NCBI GenBank assembly: GCA_006386115.1
Contig: VFIW01000005.1
Location: forward strand, 310,001 to 374,000
Reading direction: 5' to 3'
DNA from: Globisporangium splendens
Lineage: Eukaryota > Oomycota > Peronosporomycetes > Pythiales > Pythiaceae
DNA: 64,000 bases
Part shown: positions 1 to 10,064 of the stretch, in pieces
Position numbering within the stretch: the stretch's first letter is position 1
Layout: every line of letters begins with the position of its first letter
Program-made: the position numbers and the translations under genes
The notes under the pieces: generated by a model
What the model saw: only the letters and a program-made list of their open reading frames with translations
What the model was told of the DNA's origin: nothing
Database searches by the model: none

Positions 1-1
1 C

Positions 2-307
2 GACGTGGACCAGCTTGGAGACAAACAACTGGCGATCAACGCTGCGCTGGACGTGCTGGTTGCTGCCTTGAAAATCGAGTTCGACGATGCTGGTCTTCTG
101 GTGAAGATCTGGTCATTGGAAGAATTCTGCAGTGCGGAAGACAGCGAACCTGCTGCTCCTCCAGTAGCAGCAGATCGAAACCAACTCGCTGAGATCGACT
201 TGTGCGAAAAAGTGCCTTGGACGACAGCGGGTGATGGAAATGAGTTTGCCGTGACGGAGTTGTCGTTCGACGACTTTTGTGACGCTCCTGCTCCAACTCG
301 CTGCTGA
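2..307 (+). CDS. C-terminal end of an unknown protein (partial)
   Basis: The frame is open from the window edge, so the gene begins outside, and it ends at TGA 305-307. About 101 residues are visible. The text is acidic and contains two similar short motifs, SLEEFC and SFDDFC, near the middle and the C-terminus; these could be repeated docking motifs. I recognise no domain or family. The acidic composition, absence of stops and regular codon use favour coding on this strand, but an overlapping minus-strand frame is also open, so the call is modest. The next gene on the same strand starts about 700 bp further on. Confidence 0.4.
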   Translation, partial: DVDQLGDKQLAINAALDVLVAALKIEFDDAGLLVKIWSLEEFCSAEDSEPAAPPVAADRNQLAEIDLCEKVPWTTAGDGNEFAVTELSFDDFCDAPAPTRC

Positions 308-1008
308 GTGCAGCAAGAGCGTGACAACAACAAGAAACCAAAAGCAGCTAGCGTATACATCTACCTCAGTGTGCAGCACGAATGCAATTATTTACTCCAT
401 AATATGTCAACCTCTCGTCAGTCAATTCTCAAGCCTGAGATTTGAGTACACCCCTCCAATCGCGAAAACGACCTCATGAGCTTCCTCGCATGACCGACTC
501 GTGCTATATTTTGTCTCTTTTTAGCATTCGGCTGATGACTCGGCTTCAAAAGTCTAAATGCCCAATTCTCTATTGCAGCCGATCACACAGCTCGCTCTTC
601 GTAATGCTCCCAGTGAGTCTGTGCCACCATGCGTGGGATTCGCCATGTGGAGCCTGCAAACACATGCCGTCGCGTCTGTGTCACGAGCTCGTTCTTTCAT
701 TCGCGATATGGAGAGAGAGATGGCATTGCACAGCACAAAACATGAACTCAGTCTCTTCTTCCCTGGCTGCAAGAGCGAACAGTTCAGATTGATCCATTCA
801 ACGCACTCTTTCCATCGTCAACTTGAGTGTTGTCGTCCATCCCACTGTCAGCACCGCCATCAACTCCCAGTCTTTATTCCTGCTTCACCTGCATTCCTCC
901 CAATCACTCGGACTGATTTGACCCAAGAAGAAAAAGAAGGGAACGAACGAGTCAGTCAAAGCTCAAGAGAGAGAGAGAGAGCGCGCGACGAAGCAAACAG
1001 AGGCGAAG
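308..1008. other. Intergenic region upstream of the elicitin-like gene
   Basis: No convincing gene. Open frames here are short and have no recognisable domain. A short GA-rich tract at about 966-983 lies directly before the elicitin start and is probably 5' leader. Confidence 0.4.
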
Positions 1009-1536
1009 ATGGCGACGCGCATGCTCTCCGCCGCGGCGCTCATTGTGCTCCTGCTCGTCGCGGCAGCGCCGACGCCGTCGCTCGCCGTGAATGCGACGAA
1101 CGCGACGTCGTCTTCGTCCATGGCGACCGACTCGACCCAGTGCGACGAGGAGCTGCTCTTCCAGAAGCTCTACGTGCTCATGCCCGCGATCAACCAGTGC
1201 GCCAAGGAGTCCGACTACTACATCAACACCGACGCGCTCACACTGCCGACGAACGAGTCGCTCACCAAGTTCTGCAAGAGCGAGAACTGCACCAAGCTCT
1301 CGGACGAACTGGACGACGCGGGGCTGCCGTCGTGCACCGTTGCCGTCGGCACCGCCAACGTATCGTTCAAGGAATTGTTCAATCAGATGCGGCAGTACTG
1401 CATCTCGACAAATACGAAATCCTCCTCGACCAGCAAAAGCGCTGCGGGCTCCGTCATTTTCGCGGCGAGTGGCTGGAAACCTGCTGTCGCTGCTACACTT
1501 GCCGTGCTGGCAATTACGCTCAACGTGTGGATGTAG
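1009..1536 (+). CDS. Elicitin-like secreted protein with GPI-type tail
   Basis: 175 residues. Residues 1-26 form a signal peptide (charged start, Leu/Val/Ala core, SLAV end). The mature part has exactly six cysteines, at 45, 64, 89, 94, 109 and 131, with the elicitin spacing including the close third/fourth pair (FCKSENC). After the domain comes a Ser/Thr-rich linker (SSSTSKS) and a hydrophobic C-terminus (about 150-174), as expected for GPI anchoring. Elicitins and elicitin-like proteins are oomycete-specific extracellular proteins; classical members bind sterols and trigger plant defence responses, while GPI-anchored elicitin-like members are thought to sit at the cell surface. Several N-glycosylation sequons (NAT, NES, NCT, NVS) are present. 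Intronless. The start is the only ATG that provides a signal peptide. Confidence 0.88.
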   Translation: MATRMLSAAALIVLLLVAAAPTPSLAVNATNATSSSSMATDSTQCDEELLFQKLYVLMPAINQCAKESDYYINTDALTLPTNESLTKFCKSENCTKLSDELDDAGLPSCTVAVGTANVSFKELFNQMRQYCISTNTKSSSTSKSAAGSVIFAASGWKPAVAATLAVLAITLNVWM

Positions 1537-1720
1537 ACACGTGTTGTGGTTTATATATTGTGAGCAATCTTGTTTAATCGAGTGCCTTCTTGTTCTCGGA
1601 CGCGTGCTGCTTGCTTTAACACATTTAACTTACTTTTATGCTCTCATTTCCGAAATCCATTGGCCCACTTCTCACTCTATCCAGCCTAAACAAACCAAAA
1701 AATTACATAAATCAAAATAG

Positions 1721-3538
1721 CTACTTGGACTCGACGAGCACGTCCAGGAAATCGCCAAAAGTGTTGAAAAGCGCCGTGGCTTCGTCGCTGTCGCACACTT
1801 CCGCTAGAAACGACGTCACGCCAAAGTCAAAGCCAAATACGTTCTCTTCTTGGTCAGTTGTGGATGATGAAGAAGACGCCTTGGACGCAGGCTGCGAAGG
1901 CTCAAAATCGGTGCCGAACGCATTCGAGAATTCAATCTCGCCACCTTCGCATTGCGCTTCTTGATCCTCTTCCTCATCACGTTGCACGTGCTGGTAATTG
2001 TCGTACGCATCAACCGAAATGGTACTGTGTCCGCTTTCACTGTCTTCGCCTTCGTCTTCTTCTCCATTGCTGCTGTCATCCACATACTCAAAGCGAGATG
2101 GCGTCCCCATTTCGTTGCTGCTCGACGACTGAGCCACTTCGTTCAGGATCTCTCCAGACACGTCGGCGACAAACGCGATCGCGTCGAAAAGCTCCTCGAA
2201 CGACGGCATCATGTTGTAAATCTCCGTCACAACAGGCACGAGCACACTCGCACCCGTCGCTTTCCCCACTGATGACCCAGCGGCGCGGTAGTTCTCGCCA
2301 TCGAGCGATTCGCGCACAATGTCCTGGCAGAGCAGAAACATATCGTACGCCTCGTCGCTGTTGACTGTCTCGTAGACAAACTTGAGCAGATAGAACGCAT
2401 TCTGTGGCCCCATGACCTTCACAAGCAGCAGCACGACTTCGCGCGTCCTTTCAACGCAGTCGCGCTCACTGATATACTTGGAGAGATCAGGAATGAGCGC
2501 GTCGAGCATGCGGTACGCTGGCACAGCAATCGCGTACGAGACGACGCTCACTGATGCGTTCCCTGTGGCGCCCATACCCTGCCACACTGCATTGGACACG
2601 GATTCGGGGATCACGTACCCGACCGAGCGCACGGATGTCCCGACGGCACCAGAGAGCTTTGTTGCCGTGAATGAAGCCGTCGAGATCGCGCCATAAGTGA
2701 GCCCTTGCGCAACATGCAGCGACGTTCGTGCGACGGCGCCGCTCGATACAACAAGCGCAGTCGTCGCCAATGACTGCGACGTCGAGACCGCGCCAGAAAT
2801 TTTCTTGCCACTGTACGAGATCAACGAGCCTGGGATCGCCGCTGCCGTGGAAACACCGCGGGACACCACGCGCACAGGGAGAAACAACAACTGTGACACA
2901 ACACCAGACTTCGATTCTGCTTCTGCTCTCTCCACTTCAGTCGACAGCTGCTCGGTATCGATGATCGGCACGTCTTGCTCGCCAAATAGATCCACGACTT
3001 CATCTGCGCTGTCATCTGTCGCCGTGCTTGCTTCTGTAGCCTCTTCTACTTCGCAAACATCAGATTCCGCCTCGCTCCCTGCACTTTGCTCACCAAACAA
3101 ATCGCATGTGGCAACCTGCTCTTCATTCTCACTCGCTCCCAACGCACTCGTATTGTTGCTCCCTAGAATCGAGTCCTTCACGTGACGCGTGATGTTGATA
3201 GGCGCATGGACCGCATACGACGTCGCCTGGTACGCCGCTTTGCCCGCCGCCACGTACGGATAGAGCACCAGACTGGCGGCCGACGACGCCAGTCCCAGCG
3301 TCGACTGGAGCGCGCTATTACGCCGTTGTGCCGTCTCTGCAATGGCTTCTTGTCGTTCTTCCATTTTCGGTCTGTCCGACATTACTGGGCGACTGCCTTC
3401 TTCTATTCGCAGCTCTTCCGCTGGATTATTTCCCGCTGCTGTTGCTCTAGTGGCGGACTGACGCCCATTCGCTTCTGGCGCAACGCGCGCACCAGACGCT
3501 CTGTTGAAAGACGACGACTGTCGCGCCGCGTCCTGCAT
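1721..3538 (-). CDS. Unknown protein with Ala/Ser/Val-rich repeats and acidic C-terminus
   Basis: 605 residues from the first ATG (3538); the frame stays open slightly upstream but without an ATG. The middle third is a long run of Ala/Ser/Gly/Val-rich helical-looking segments with loosely repeated phrases such as SGAVSTS, SGAVART and SGAVGTS, which could form amphipathic or membrane-inserted helices. It is followed by a more ordinary folded-looking block (about 350-460, containing VLLLVKVMGPQNAF) and then a strongly acidic tail rich in Glu, Asp and Ser. No signal peptide, and no catalytic motif I recognise. Convergent with the elicitin gene. The lack of stops over 1.8 kb and consistent codon use support it as real. 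Membrane or lipid-droplet association would be a guess. Confidence 0.75.
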   Translation of the reverse strand: MQDAARQSSSFNRASGARVAPEANGRQSATRATAAGNNPAEELRIEEGSRPVMSDRPKMEERQEAIAETAQRRNSALQSTLGLASSAASLVLYPYVAAGKAAYQATSYAVHAPINITRHVKDSILGSNNTSALGASENEEQVATCDLFGEQSAGSEAESDVCEVEEATEASTATDDSADEVVDLFGEQDVPIIDTEQLSTEVERAEAESKSGVVSQLLFLPVRVVSRGVSTAAAIPGSLISYSGKKISGAVSTSQSLATTALVVSSGAVARTSLHVAQGLTYGAISTASFTATKLSGAVGTSVRSVGYVIPESVSNAVWQGMGATGNASVSVVSYAIAVPAYRMLDALIPDLSKYISERDCVERTREVVLLLVKVMGPQNAFYLLKFVYETVNSDEAYDMFLLCQDIVRESLDGENYRAAGSSVGKATGASVLVPVVTEIYNMMPSFEELFDAIAFVADVSGEILNEVAQSSSSNEMGTPSRFEYVDDSSNGEEDEGEDSESGHSTISVDAYDNYQHVQRDEEEDQEAQCEGGEIEFSNAFGTDFEPSQPASKASSSSSTTDQEENVFGFDFGVTSFLAEVCDSDEATALFNTFGDFLDVLVESK

Positions 3539-5264
3539 GCGGACAAACACACTCGCAACACAGAAGTGGAGGCGACCGATCTGAGTCTTCCAGACATGTC
3601 GGCAAAAATTGTTTATTTTGAGAGCAAAGCGTGACGCAGGCAGGTCGACATGCTATTCGATAGGTTTCAATGTCAGCGGGTTCGCAGTGATCATGAAGAA
3701 ACCCGACCCGTTAAACATTTATGATGCTGACAGTAATGCACGCGTTCTCAACAAATTTCCTGCGAATGATGTCTGAGTGTTGATCATGATGGCATTCATT
3801 ATTCATTCCCAATCACATCGGAAACCAGCAATAACAACCAATCAAGGTGATGTGGCGAGAGAGAGAGAGAGAGAGAAACAAAACAAAACAAAACAAAACA
3901 AAGCGAAGGAAAATCATCGCTCACGCAATCCACCGAGCAACCGAGTAGAAATGTTGAGGGAGCATCATAGACTCGGACGTTAGAGCGTCGTTGATACAAG
4001 CAAGAGACGTCTCACCCATCCCGGCGAGAGCCAGGAAGTCTTGGAAGCACTTCATTGCCGCAGCTTCTTGGTTTGCTGTCCCCAGTGGGACATCGAGCCG
4101 TCTTGTTGCGCGCTGCATTTTCAAATGTGGGCGACGCTTCGAGATCCGGCTGGTTGTGATATTATCGGAATCAACGAGGGTGAAACTAACATTGATATTT
4201 TCGGTAATGGAATTTATGGGATCACGAGCAAGTCCGTAAATTGCATATGTTGGGGGTTTATACTTGGCTTTATCATACTGCTATTATTCACTAATCGAGG
4301 TCTGTTCCAAATGCAGTTGGGAACGAGTTTGGAAGAGTCCCATGCGCAGCCTGATTGGTTAAAAGTGATTATTCTGGTCAAATGAACGAATCCGCTAGCC
4401 TCACTGCTGTAAGGATCGGCCACGAACCATTGAGCATAGGGAATTCCGAGTCTTATCCTGCAATAATCAGTGCACTGTCACTGTATATAGCACGTGTTCA
4501 GTGTGTGCTCTCTGACGTAGCCACGGTCCAGTATTCGAGTCTGCTGCTCCTTTTTGGTTGCGTGTGGGGCTGTAATGCTGTCGATTAACGAATTTTGTGC
4601 AGGTTCGCTTTTTGTGCATTCTGGACAGCACCCCACCCCTCTCCCTCCTTTTTGGATAAAATCTCCCTTTCCTCAAGGAGGACGCTCTTTGATTGGCTGG
4701 AGCGCGGACCTGGGAGACGCACGGTTTTGCCGTTCGACCAATCAGCTGCACTCAACTGTCCGCCTCCACCACCCCATCTCAACTATCTCCTTGTCGTCAG
4801 CAGCACATGATCACCCTATCCCTGATTCTTTTCGACCAATCGAAGCACGCAATTCAAATCTCATCAGCTAATTCAGTGGGATCGAGAGAGCGTTTTGCAC
4901 TCACTCCTGTCTGCAACCCAGTTTGGTTGCTTTTCTCACGTGCCATTGGTGGAAACAAAACCGTCGAAGCTTTTTAGCCCGCTCTTTGTTTGTTTGGTGT
5001 GTGGAAATTCAGTTTCGTTCAAAAGCTTTGCTTCTAATTCCATGGATGAAACGATAATTCGCTCCGTTTTAGTCCATAAATTGGTTTGTTGAAGGGATCT
5101 GGGTGAAGACAGAATGATGGTCTTGAGGGGGACGCACCTAGACAAAGTGCAAGTTGCGGCAGCGATGCCTGTCTGCCCAGCTTCCCTCCAATAGCCACCG
5201 CCAGCATTCAGCAACAGCCGCAGTTGGGGGTATACAGAGCGTGCGTGCGTGTGTGCGTGCGTGC
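3539..5264. other. Intergenic region with microsatellites and CCAAT boxes
   Basis: No gene recognised. A (GA)n tract at about 3857-3876 runs straight into five or more copies of a pentanucleotide AAACA/ACAAA repeat ending near 3902. The 3' half holds a cluster of CCAAT boxes (listed separately). A GTGC/GTGT-rich stretch lies just upstream of the transporter start. Confidence 0.6.
4354..4949. promoter_or_regulatory. Cluster of five CCAAT boxes upstream of the first PTR transporter
   Basis: ATTGG/CCAAT pentamers occur at 4354-4358 (ATTGG), 4692-4696 (ATTGG), 4738-4742 (CCAAT), 4836-4840 (CCAAT) and 4945-4949 (ATTGG). The last four lie within 260 bp. They are about 320-910 bp upstream of the transporter start. 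CCAAT is the classical NF-Y site; use of NF-Y here is inference. A CACGTG E-box-like hexamer is adjacent at about 4937. Confidence 0.35.
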
Positions 5265-7274
5265 ATGGAAGGAGAGAGCGGCCCGCGCGGGTATGAGAAG
5301 AAGATCATGGTCGGTGGCGGTTCCGAGTCCTCCACGCAGTCACGCTCGCAGTCGCGCCACTCGAAGCGCTCGGTCGTCGACTCGCCGTTCACCACGAGCA
5401 GCCAGGAGGGCGGCGAGTCGTACTACAACTACATCGAGGGTCCCTGGGAGCAGCGCAATCAGCATTTCCAGAACGTGCTGCTGCACGTGTGCTCGTTCAT
5501 CCTGATCCTCGAGTTTGCCGAGCGCGTGAGCTACTATGGCATCAACCAGGGACTCAAGAACTACATGGGCATCCTCGGGTGGAAGCAAGCCGGCTCGAAT
5601 TCACTCAAGAGCACGTGGACGTCGATCTGCTATTTATCGCCGCTACTTGGTGGGTACATCGCCGACGAGAAGTGGGGGCGATACAAGACGCTCTGGGTGT
5701 TCGGTATCTGGTACACGGCCGGCGCGTTCCTGCTGACAGCGTCGGCGTATCCGAGTGTGTCGGAGCACAGCGTGTGGGTGTCCAACGTGCTGTGCCATCT
5801 CGGGCTCTTTGGCGGCATCGCGGTCGGGACAGGCGCTATTAAAGCGAACGTGATCACATTCGGCGCCGATCAGTTCGACCCGAACGATCCAAATGAAGTC
5901 ACGCAGAAAGAGAAATTCTTCAGCTATTTCTACATCGTCATCAACCTCGGCGCGATCTTCTCGTACGCGTACCTGTCAGTGCTGTGCATCAATGGTTCGG
6001 GCGCGATTCCAGCAGAGTACGGCTATTTCGCGACGTTCGCGATCTGTGGTAGCGTGATGGTGGTGGCGTATGCGTTTTTCGTCTACGCGTATCCTCGCTA
6101 CGTGCACTTTGCGCCGCAAGACAGCGCCTTATCGAAGCTGTGCTCGATCGTGAACGGCAACTGTGAGTACAGCAAAGAAGCGCGCATGTTGCGCTACGGG
6201 TTGGTCGCGTTCGGGATCGCGTTTCCAGTGAACCTGCTCGCGGCATTTCTATCAAACACGGGTTCCTCAGGTCAGTATTTGTCGTACGTGGTTGTTGTAT
6301 GCTGTCTATTCGGCATGTACGCGTGGATCCGATACGGCATGAGTACAGCGTACATGGACAAATCAAAGGCGTCGAACGGTGGCCGATACAACGACGAGAC
6401 GGTGGACGACATCAAGTCGGTGATCCGCGTGCTCCCGTTTGCGTGCTTCATGATCATGTGGGAGTGTGCGTACGACCAGTTGGATGCAAATTTCCAGAGT
6501 ATCGCGCAGCAGTGTGATCTCCGGCTCACGAAGGACGACGACGAGCACAATGTGCAGGTTCCTGGCGCGAGTCTCGGCATTTTCGACCCGTTGACGATCA
6601 TTGTGCTGATCCCGATCCTCGACCGATTCGTGTACCCGTTGTACGCACGATTTGCGGGCCGAACTCCTGGTGCGTACGGCAAAGTGCTGACGGGTCTCAT
6701 TGTCGCGATGCTGACGATGTTCTGGGCGGGGGTTTTCGAAGTGATTCGTCGTGACAGCGGCCCGCTCCGATTTACAAACTCGAGCGGCACATTCGACATT
6801 TTGGATACAGGTTCGCTGCAGCCGATGAACGACATTTCGTGGGGGTACGCCGTGCCGATGTACGTGATGATCGCTGTTGCGGAATGCCTGATCAACGTGA
6901 CCGCGTACGAGCTGTTTTACAACGAAGTGCCCGTGTACCTGAAGAGCACGTGTCAAGCGATCAATCTGTTTATGGTCGCGATGGGCAGCAACCTCACGTC
7001 AACGTTCACGCTGCTGTTCCAGGACTCGATCGCCGAGCGGAACCTGAACAAGGGCCATTTCGAGTACATGTACTACACGCTCGGCGCGCTGAGTTTGCTG
7101 AACATTTGTGCGTTCATCGTGGTGATGCAGTGGATGGACTTTGGCGTCGTGAAGGTCGACGACGACGCCGAGTTGGCAGAAGGCAACATCTCGGGGCTCG
7201 ACAGTCGCGAGCTGGACATTGACCACATCACGCGCCACTCATCCTTTGAGAGCATTTCGTTGTCGAGAGGGTGA
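5265..7274 (+). CDS. POT/PTR (SLC15-like) proton-coupled peptide transporter, copy 1
   Basis: 669 residues, about 12 hydrophobic segments. POT-family marks: ERVSYYG in the first membrane helix, GGYIADEKWGRYKT after TM2 (PTR2 signature 1) and the INLGAIF-type signature 2 near TM5 (within FYIVINLGAIF). Members import di/tripeptides or related substrates with protons at the plasma membrane. The start at 5265 was chosen because the leader from here to the conserved KKIM aligns with the same region of the downstream paralogue, whereas upstream sequence is simple GTGC repeat; an in-frame ATG at 5307 is also possible. The frame itself extends to 5154. Intronless, strongly biased codon use. Tandem duplicate of the gene at 8046-10064; a long internal block is nearly identical between them. 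Confidence 0.92.
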   Translation: MEGESGPRGYEKKIMVGGGSESSTQSRSQSRHSKRSVVDSPFTTSSQEGGESYYNYIEGPWEQRNQHFQNVLLHVCSFILILEFAERVSYYGINQGLKNYMGILGWKQAGSNSLKSTWTSICYLSPLLGGYIADEKWGRYKTLWVFGIWYTAGAFLLTASAYPSVSEHSVWVSNVLCHLGLFGGIAVGTGAIKANVITFGADQFDPNDPNEVTQKEKFFSYFYIVINLGAIFSYAYLSVLCINGSGAIPAEYGYFATFAICGSVMVVAYAFFVYAYPRYVHFAPQDSALSKLCSIVNGNCEYSKEARMLRYGLVAFGIAFPVNLLAAFLSNTGSSGQYLSYVVVVCCLFGMYAWIRYGMSTAYMDKSKASNGGRYNDETVDDIKSVIRVLPFACFMIMWECAYDQLDANFQSIAQQCDLRLTKDDDEHNVQVPGASLGIFDPLTIIVLIPILDRFVYPLYARFAGRTPGAYGKVLTGLIVAMLTMFWAGVFEVIRRDSGPLRFTNSSGTFDILDTGSLQPMNDISWGYAVPMYVMIAVAECLINVTAYELFYNEVPVYLKSTCQAINLFMVAMGSNLTSTFTLLFQDSIAERNLNKGHFEYMYYTLGALSLLNICAFIVVMQWMDFGVVKVDDDAELAEGNISGLDSRELDIDHITRHSSFESISLSRG

Positions 7275-7965
7275 GCGAAACCAGGAGGAGAGAAGAGCGA
7301 AGGAGGGCAGCGAGAATCAGCGTTTTAGAATAGTATTAGGGTTGTCGTCGCAATCTCGAGTGCATTCGTTCATTGGTTTTGACGAGAGCGACCGAGCGAG
7401 TGGAGCTGTACGATATGCACGTGGAATCAAGTACAAATACAAGAGAGACTTTTGGGAAAAGACAAGGAACCACATGACGTCTTTCCACAGGTGCAGCCAA
7501 TGATGGCACACGCCTCGTGAAGTGATGGATGGCACATCTCGGCGATCTTTCTTTATGGATACCGCAGTGTGTATCAATGGCTCGCATTGGTGACGCGTCC
7601 TGACGCAGATGGACCGACGCAGCTCTCTCCGCGATCTTCTTCAAAGATAGCGACGAGCGTAACAGCGAGTGTCGCGGCGACCACCTGGCTTCGCATATCC
7701 TAATATCATTCTGTGCAAGCGTGTGGATAAGACGAGGTCCTTCCAAATAAAAGAGAGAAGGCGCACCAGTCCATCAGACGAATCCCCCGAACCAGTTGAC
7801 GCTCTTCATGTTGGGTTACGCTTTTATTCTCATTCTCCAAAGGCGGGCTACGCTGTACCCTATACCATCTATCCCCACTTCTGTCGGAAATTTCGAACTG
7901 GTTACTGGGTATATTGAGTGCAAGTCAGTCAGAGGTCCACATATTCACCATCTACAAAGCATTCG

Positions 7966-8002
<37 letters not shown>

Positions 8003-8045
8003 CGAGCGAGCGGCGGAGGGAAGGAAGGAACAGGAAACCGCGTGG
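7275..8045. other. Spacer between tandem PTR genes with (GA)n microsatellite
   Basis: No gene recognised. A (GA)n tract of about 16 units at roughly 7969-8001 sits just upstream of the second transporter start. If translation began further upstream, it would encode an Arg-Glu repeat; I treat it as leader. The spacer presumably contains the terminator of copy 1 and the promoter of copy 2. Confidence 0.5.
7969..8001. repeat. (GA)n microsatellite
   Basis: About 16 GA units immediately 5' of the second peptide-transporter gene. Similar but shorter GA/TC tracts occur at about 966-983, 3857-3876, 43265-43287, 54049-54064 and 60589-60608, so this dinucleotide is common in the genome. Confidence 0.9.
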
Positions 8046-10064
8046 ATGAAAGGAGCCAGCGACGCGCGCGCGAAGAAGATCATGGCCGGCGCCTCGCTGT
8101 CCTCGACGCACTCGCACGCGCACTCGCGCCACTCGAAGCGCTCGGTCGTCGAATCGCCAGTCACGCCGAGCAGCCAGGGTCGCGCGAGCACGCCGAGCGG
8201 CGCGTCGTCGTACTACATCGACGGACCCTGGGAGCAGCGCAACCACCAGTTCCAGAACGTGCTGCTGAGCGTGTCGTCGTTCATCTTGATCCTCGAGTTC
8301 GCGGAACGTGTGAGTTACTATGGCATCAACCAGGGGCTCAAGAACTTTATGGGCCAAAACCTCGGGTGGACCCAAGCCGGATCGAATTCTATCAAGAGTA
8401 CGTGGACGTCGATCTGTTACCTGACCCCCGTGCTCGGCGGATACATCGCCGACGAGAAGTGGGGTCGCTTCAAGACGCTCTGGGTGTTCGGTATCTGGTA
8501 CACGGTCGGTGCGTTCCTCGTCACGATCTCGGCGCATCCGTCCATGAACGACGAGGAAGACCACTTGTTGGCCAACTTTGTGTGCCACATCGGCTTGTTC
8601 GTCGGCATTGCTGTCGGTACAGGCGCCATCAAGGCGAACGTGATCACATTTGGCGCCGACCAGTTTGATCCGAACGATCCAAATGAAGTCGCGCAGAGCG
8701 CCAGATTTTTCAGTTACATCAACCGAGTCGTGAACCTCGGCGCGATCTTCTCGTACGGCTACCTGTCGGTGCTGTGTGTGAATGGTTCGGGCGCGATCCC
8801 GAAGGAGTACGGCTATTTCGCGACATTCGCGGTCTGTGGCGGCGTGATGGTGCTGGCGTACGCGCTGTTTGCGATGGCGTACCCTCGCTACGTGCACTTT
8901 GCGCCGGAAACGAGTGCGCTCTCGACGCTCTGCTCCATTGTCAACGGGAACTGTGAGTACAGCAAAGAGGCGCGCATGTTGCGCTACGGGTTGGTCGCGT
9001 TCGCGCTCGCGTTCCCTTTGAACCTGCTCGCGGCGTTTCTGTCAAACACGGCTTCATCGGGTCAGTATTTGTCGTACCTCGTCGTGGCGTGCTGTCTATT
9101 CGGCATGTACGCGTGGATCCGATACGGCATGAGTACAGCGTACATGGACAAATCAAAGGCGTCGAACGGTGGCCGATACAACGACGAGACGGTGGACGAC
9201 ATCAAGTCGGTGATCCGCGTGCTCCCGTTTGCGTGTTTCATGATCATGTGGGAGTGTGCGTACGACCAGTTGGATGCAAATTTCCAGAGTATCGCGCAGC
9301 AGTGTGATCTCCGGCTCACGAAGGACGACGAGGAGCACAATGTGCAGGTTCCCGGCGCGAGTCTCAGTATCTTCGACCCGTTGACGATCATCGTGCTCAT
9401 GAAGATCCTGGACAAGTTTATCTACCCGTTGTACCAGCGGATCGTTGGAAGACCGCCTGGTGCGTACGGCAAAGTGCTGACGGGTCTCATTGTGGCTATG
9501 CTCAACATGTTTTGGGCAGGCACGTTCGAAGTGATTCGCCGCAACAGTGGTCCGCTGGAGTACTCAAACGAGACTGGCACATTCGACATCTTGGACACCG
9601 GGTCGCTGCAGCCGATGAACAACATTTCGTGGGGATATGCGGTCTCGATGTACGTGTTCACGGCAGTCGCAGAATGCCTGATCAACATCACGGCGTTCGA
9701 GCTTCTCTACAGCGAACTCCCGATGTATCTGCAGGGTACTTGCCAAGTGATCGTGCTCTTCATGGTCGCCATGGGGAGCAACCTCACGTCGACGTTCACG
9801 CTGCTGTTCCAGGGCTACATCACGGAGAACCTCAACGACGGCCATTTCGAGTACATGTACTACACGCTCGGCGGACTGAGTTTCCTCAACATCATCGCAT
9901 TCGTCGTGGTGATGCAGTCGATGGGGTTTGGGGTCGTCCGCATGGATGACGACGGCGATCTGGCCGAGGGCGGTGCTGCGGGACTGGACAGCCGGGAGAT
10001 AGACATTGGCCACATCCCGAGCCACCATTCTTCGTTTGAAAGCATTTCGCTATCTCGATGGTAA
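8046..10064 (+). CDS. POT/PTR (SLC15-like) proton-coupled peptide transporter, copy 2
   Basis: 672 residues; paralogue of the gene ending at 7274, with the same ERVSYYG, GGYIADEKWGR and NLGAIF motifs and roughly 12 membrane segments. The two proteins align end to end and differ by scattered substitutions except in the block 9090-9331, which is almost identical at DNA level to 6300-6541. Differences that might alter substrate use include FFSYINRVVN in place of FFSYFYIVIN around TM5. The start at 8046 is conserved with copy 1; an alternative in-frame ATG is at 8082, and the upstream in-frame extension consists of the translated GA repeat and is unlikely to be protein. Intronless. The two genes form a tandem duplicate pair on the same strand, each with its own promoter spacer. 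Confidence 0.92.
   Translation: MKGASDARAKKIMAGASLSSTHSHAHSRHSKRSVVESPVTPSSQGRASTPSGASSYYIDGPWEQRNHQFQNVLLSVSSFILILEFAERVSYYGINQGLKNFMGQNLGWTQAGSNSIKSTWTSICYLTPVLGGYIADEKWGRFKTLWVFGIWYTVGAFLVTISAHPSMNDEEDHLLANFVCHIGLFVGIAVGTGAIKANVITFGADQFDPNDPNEVAQSARFFSYINRVVNLGAIFSYGYLSVLCVNGSGAIPKEYGYFATFAVCGGVMVLAYALFAMAYPRYVHFAPETSALSTLCSIVNGNCEYSKEARMLRYGLVAFALAFPLNLLAAFLSNTASSGQYLSYLVVACCLFGMYAWIRYGMSTAYMDKSKASNGGRYNDETVDDIKSVIRVLPFACFMIMWECAYDQLDANFQSIAQQCDLRLTKDDEEHNVQVPGASLSIFDPLTIIVLMKILDKFIYPLYQRIVGRPPGAYGKVLTGLIVAMLNMFWAGTFEVIRRNSGPLEYSNETGTFDILDTGSLQPMNNISWGYAVSMYVFTAVAECLINITAFELLYSELPMYLQGTCQVIVLFMVAMGSNLTSTFTLLFQGYITENLNDGHFEYMYYTLGGLSFLNIIAFVVVMQSMGFGVVRMDDDGDLAEGGAAGLDSREIDIGHIPSHHSSFESISLSRW

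Noticed and set aside
5340..7238. Long minus-strand open frames opposite the PTR genes (also 7929-10045)
   Set aside because: They are shadows of GC-rich, codon-biased plus-strand genes and appear in parallel in both copies.
7914..8045. In-frame N-terminal extension of the second PTR transporter containing an Arg-Glu repeat
   Set aside because: It is the translation of a GA microsatellite and has no counterpart in copy 1, while the leader from 8046 aligns with copy 1 from 5265.
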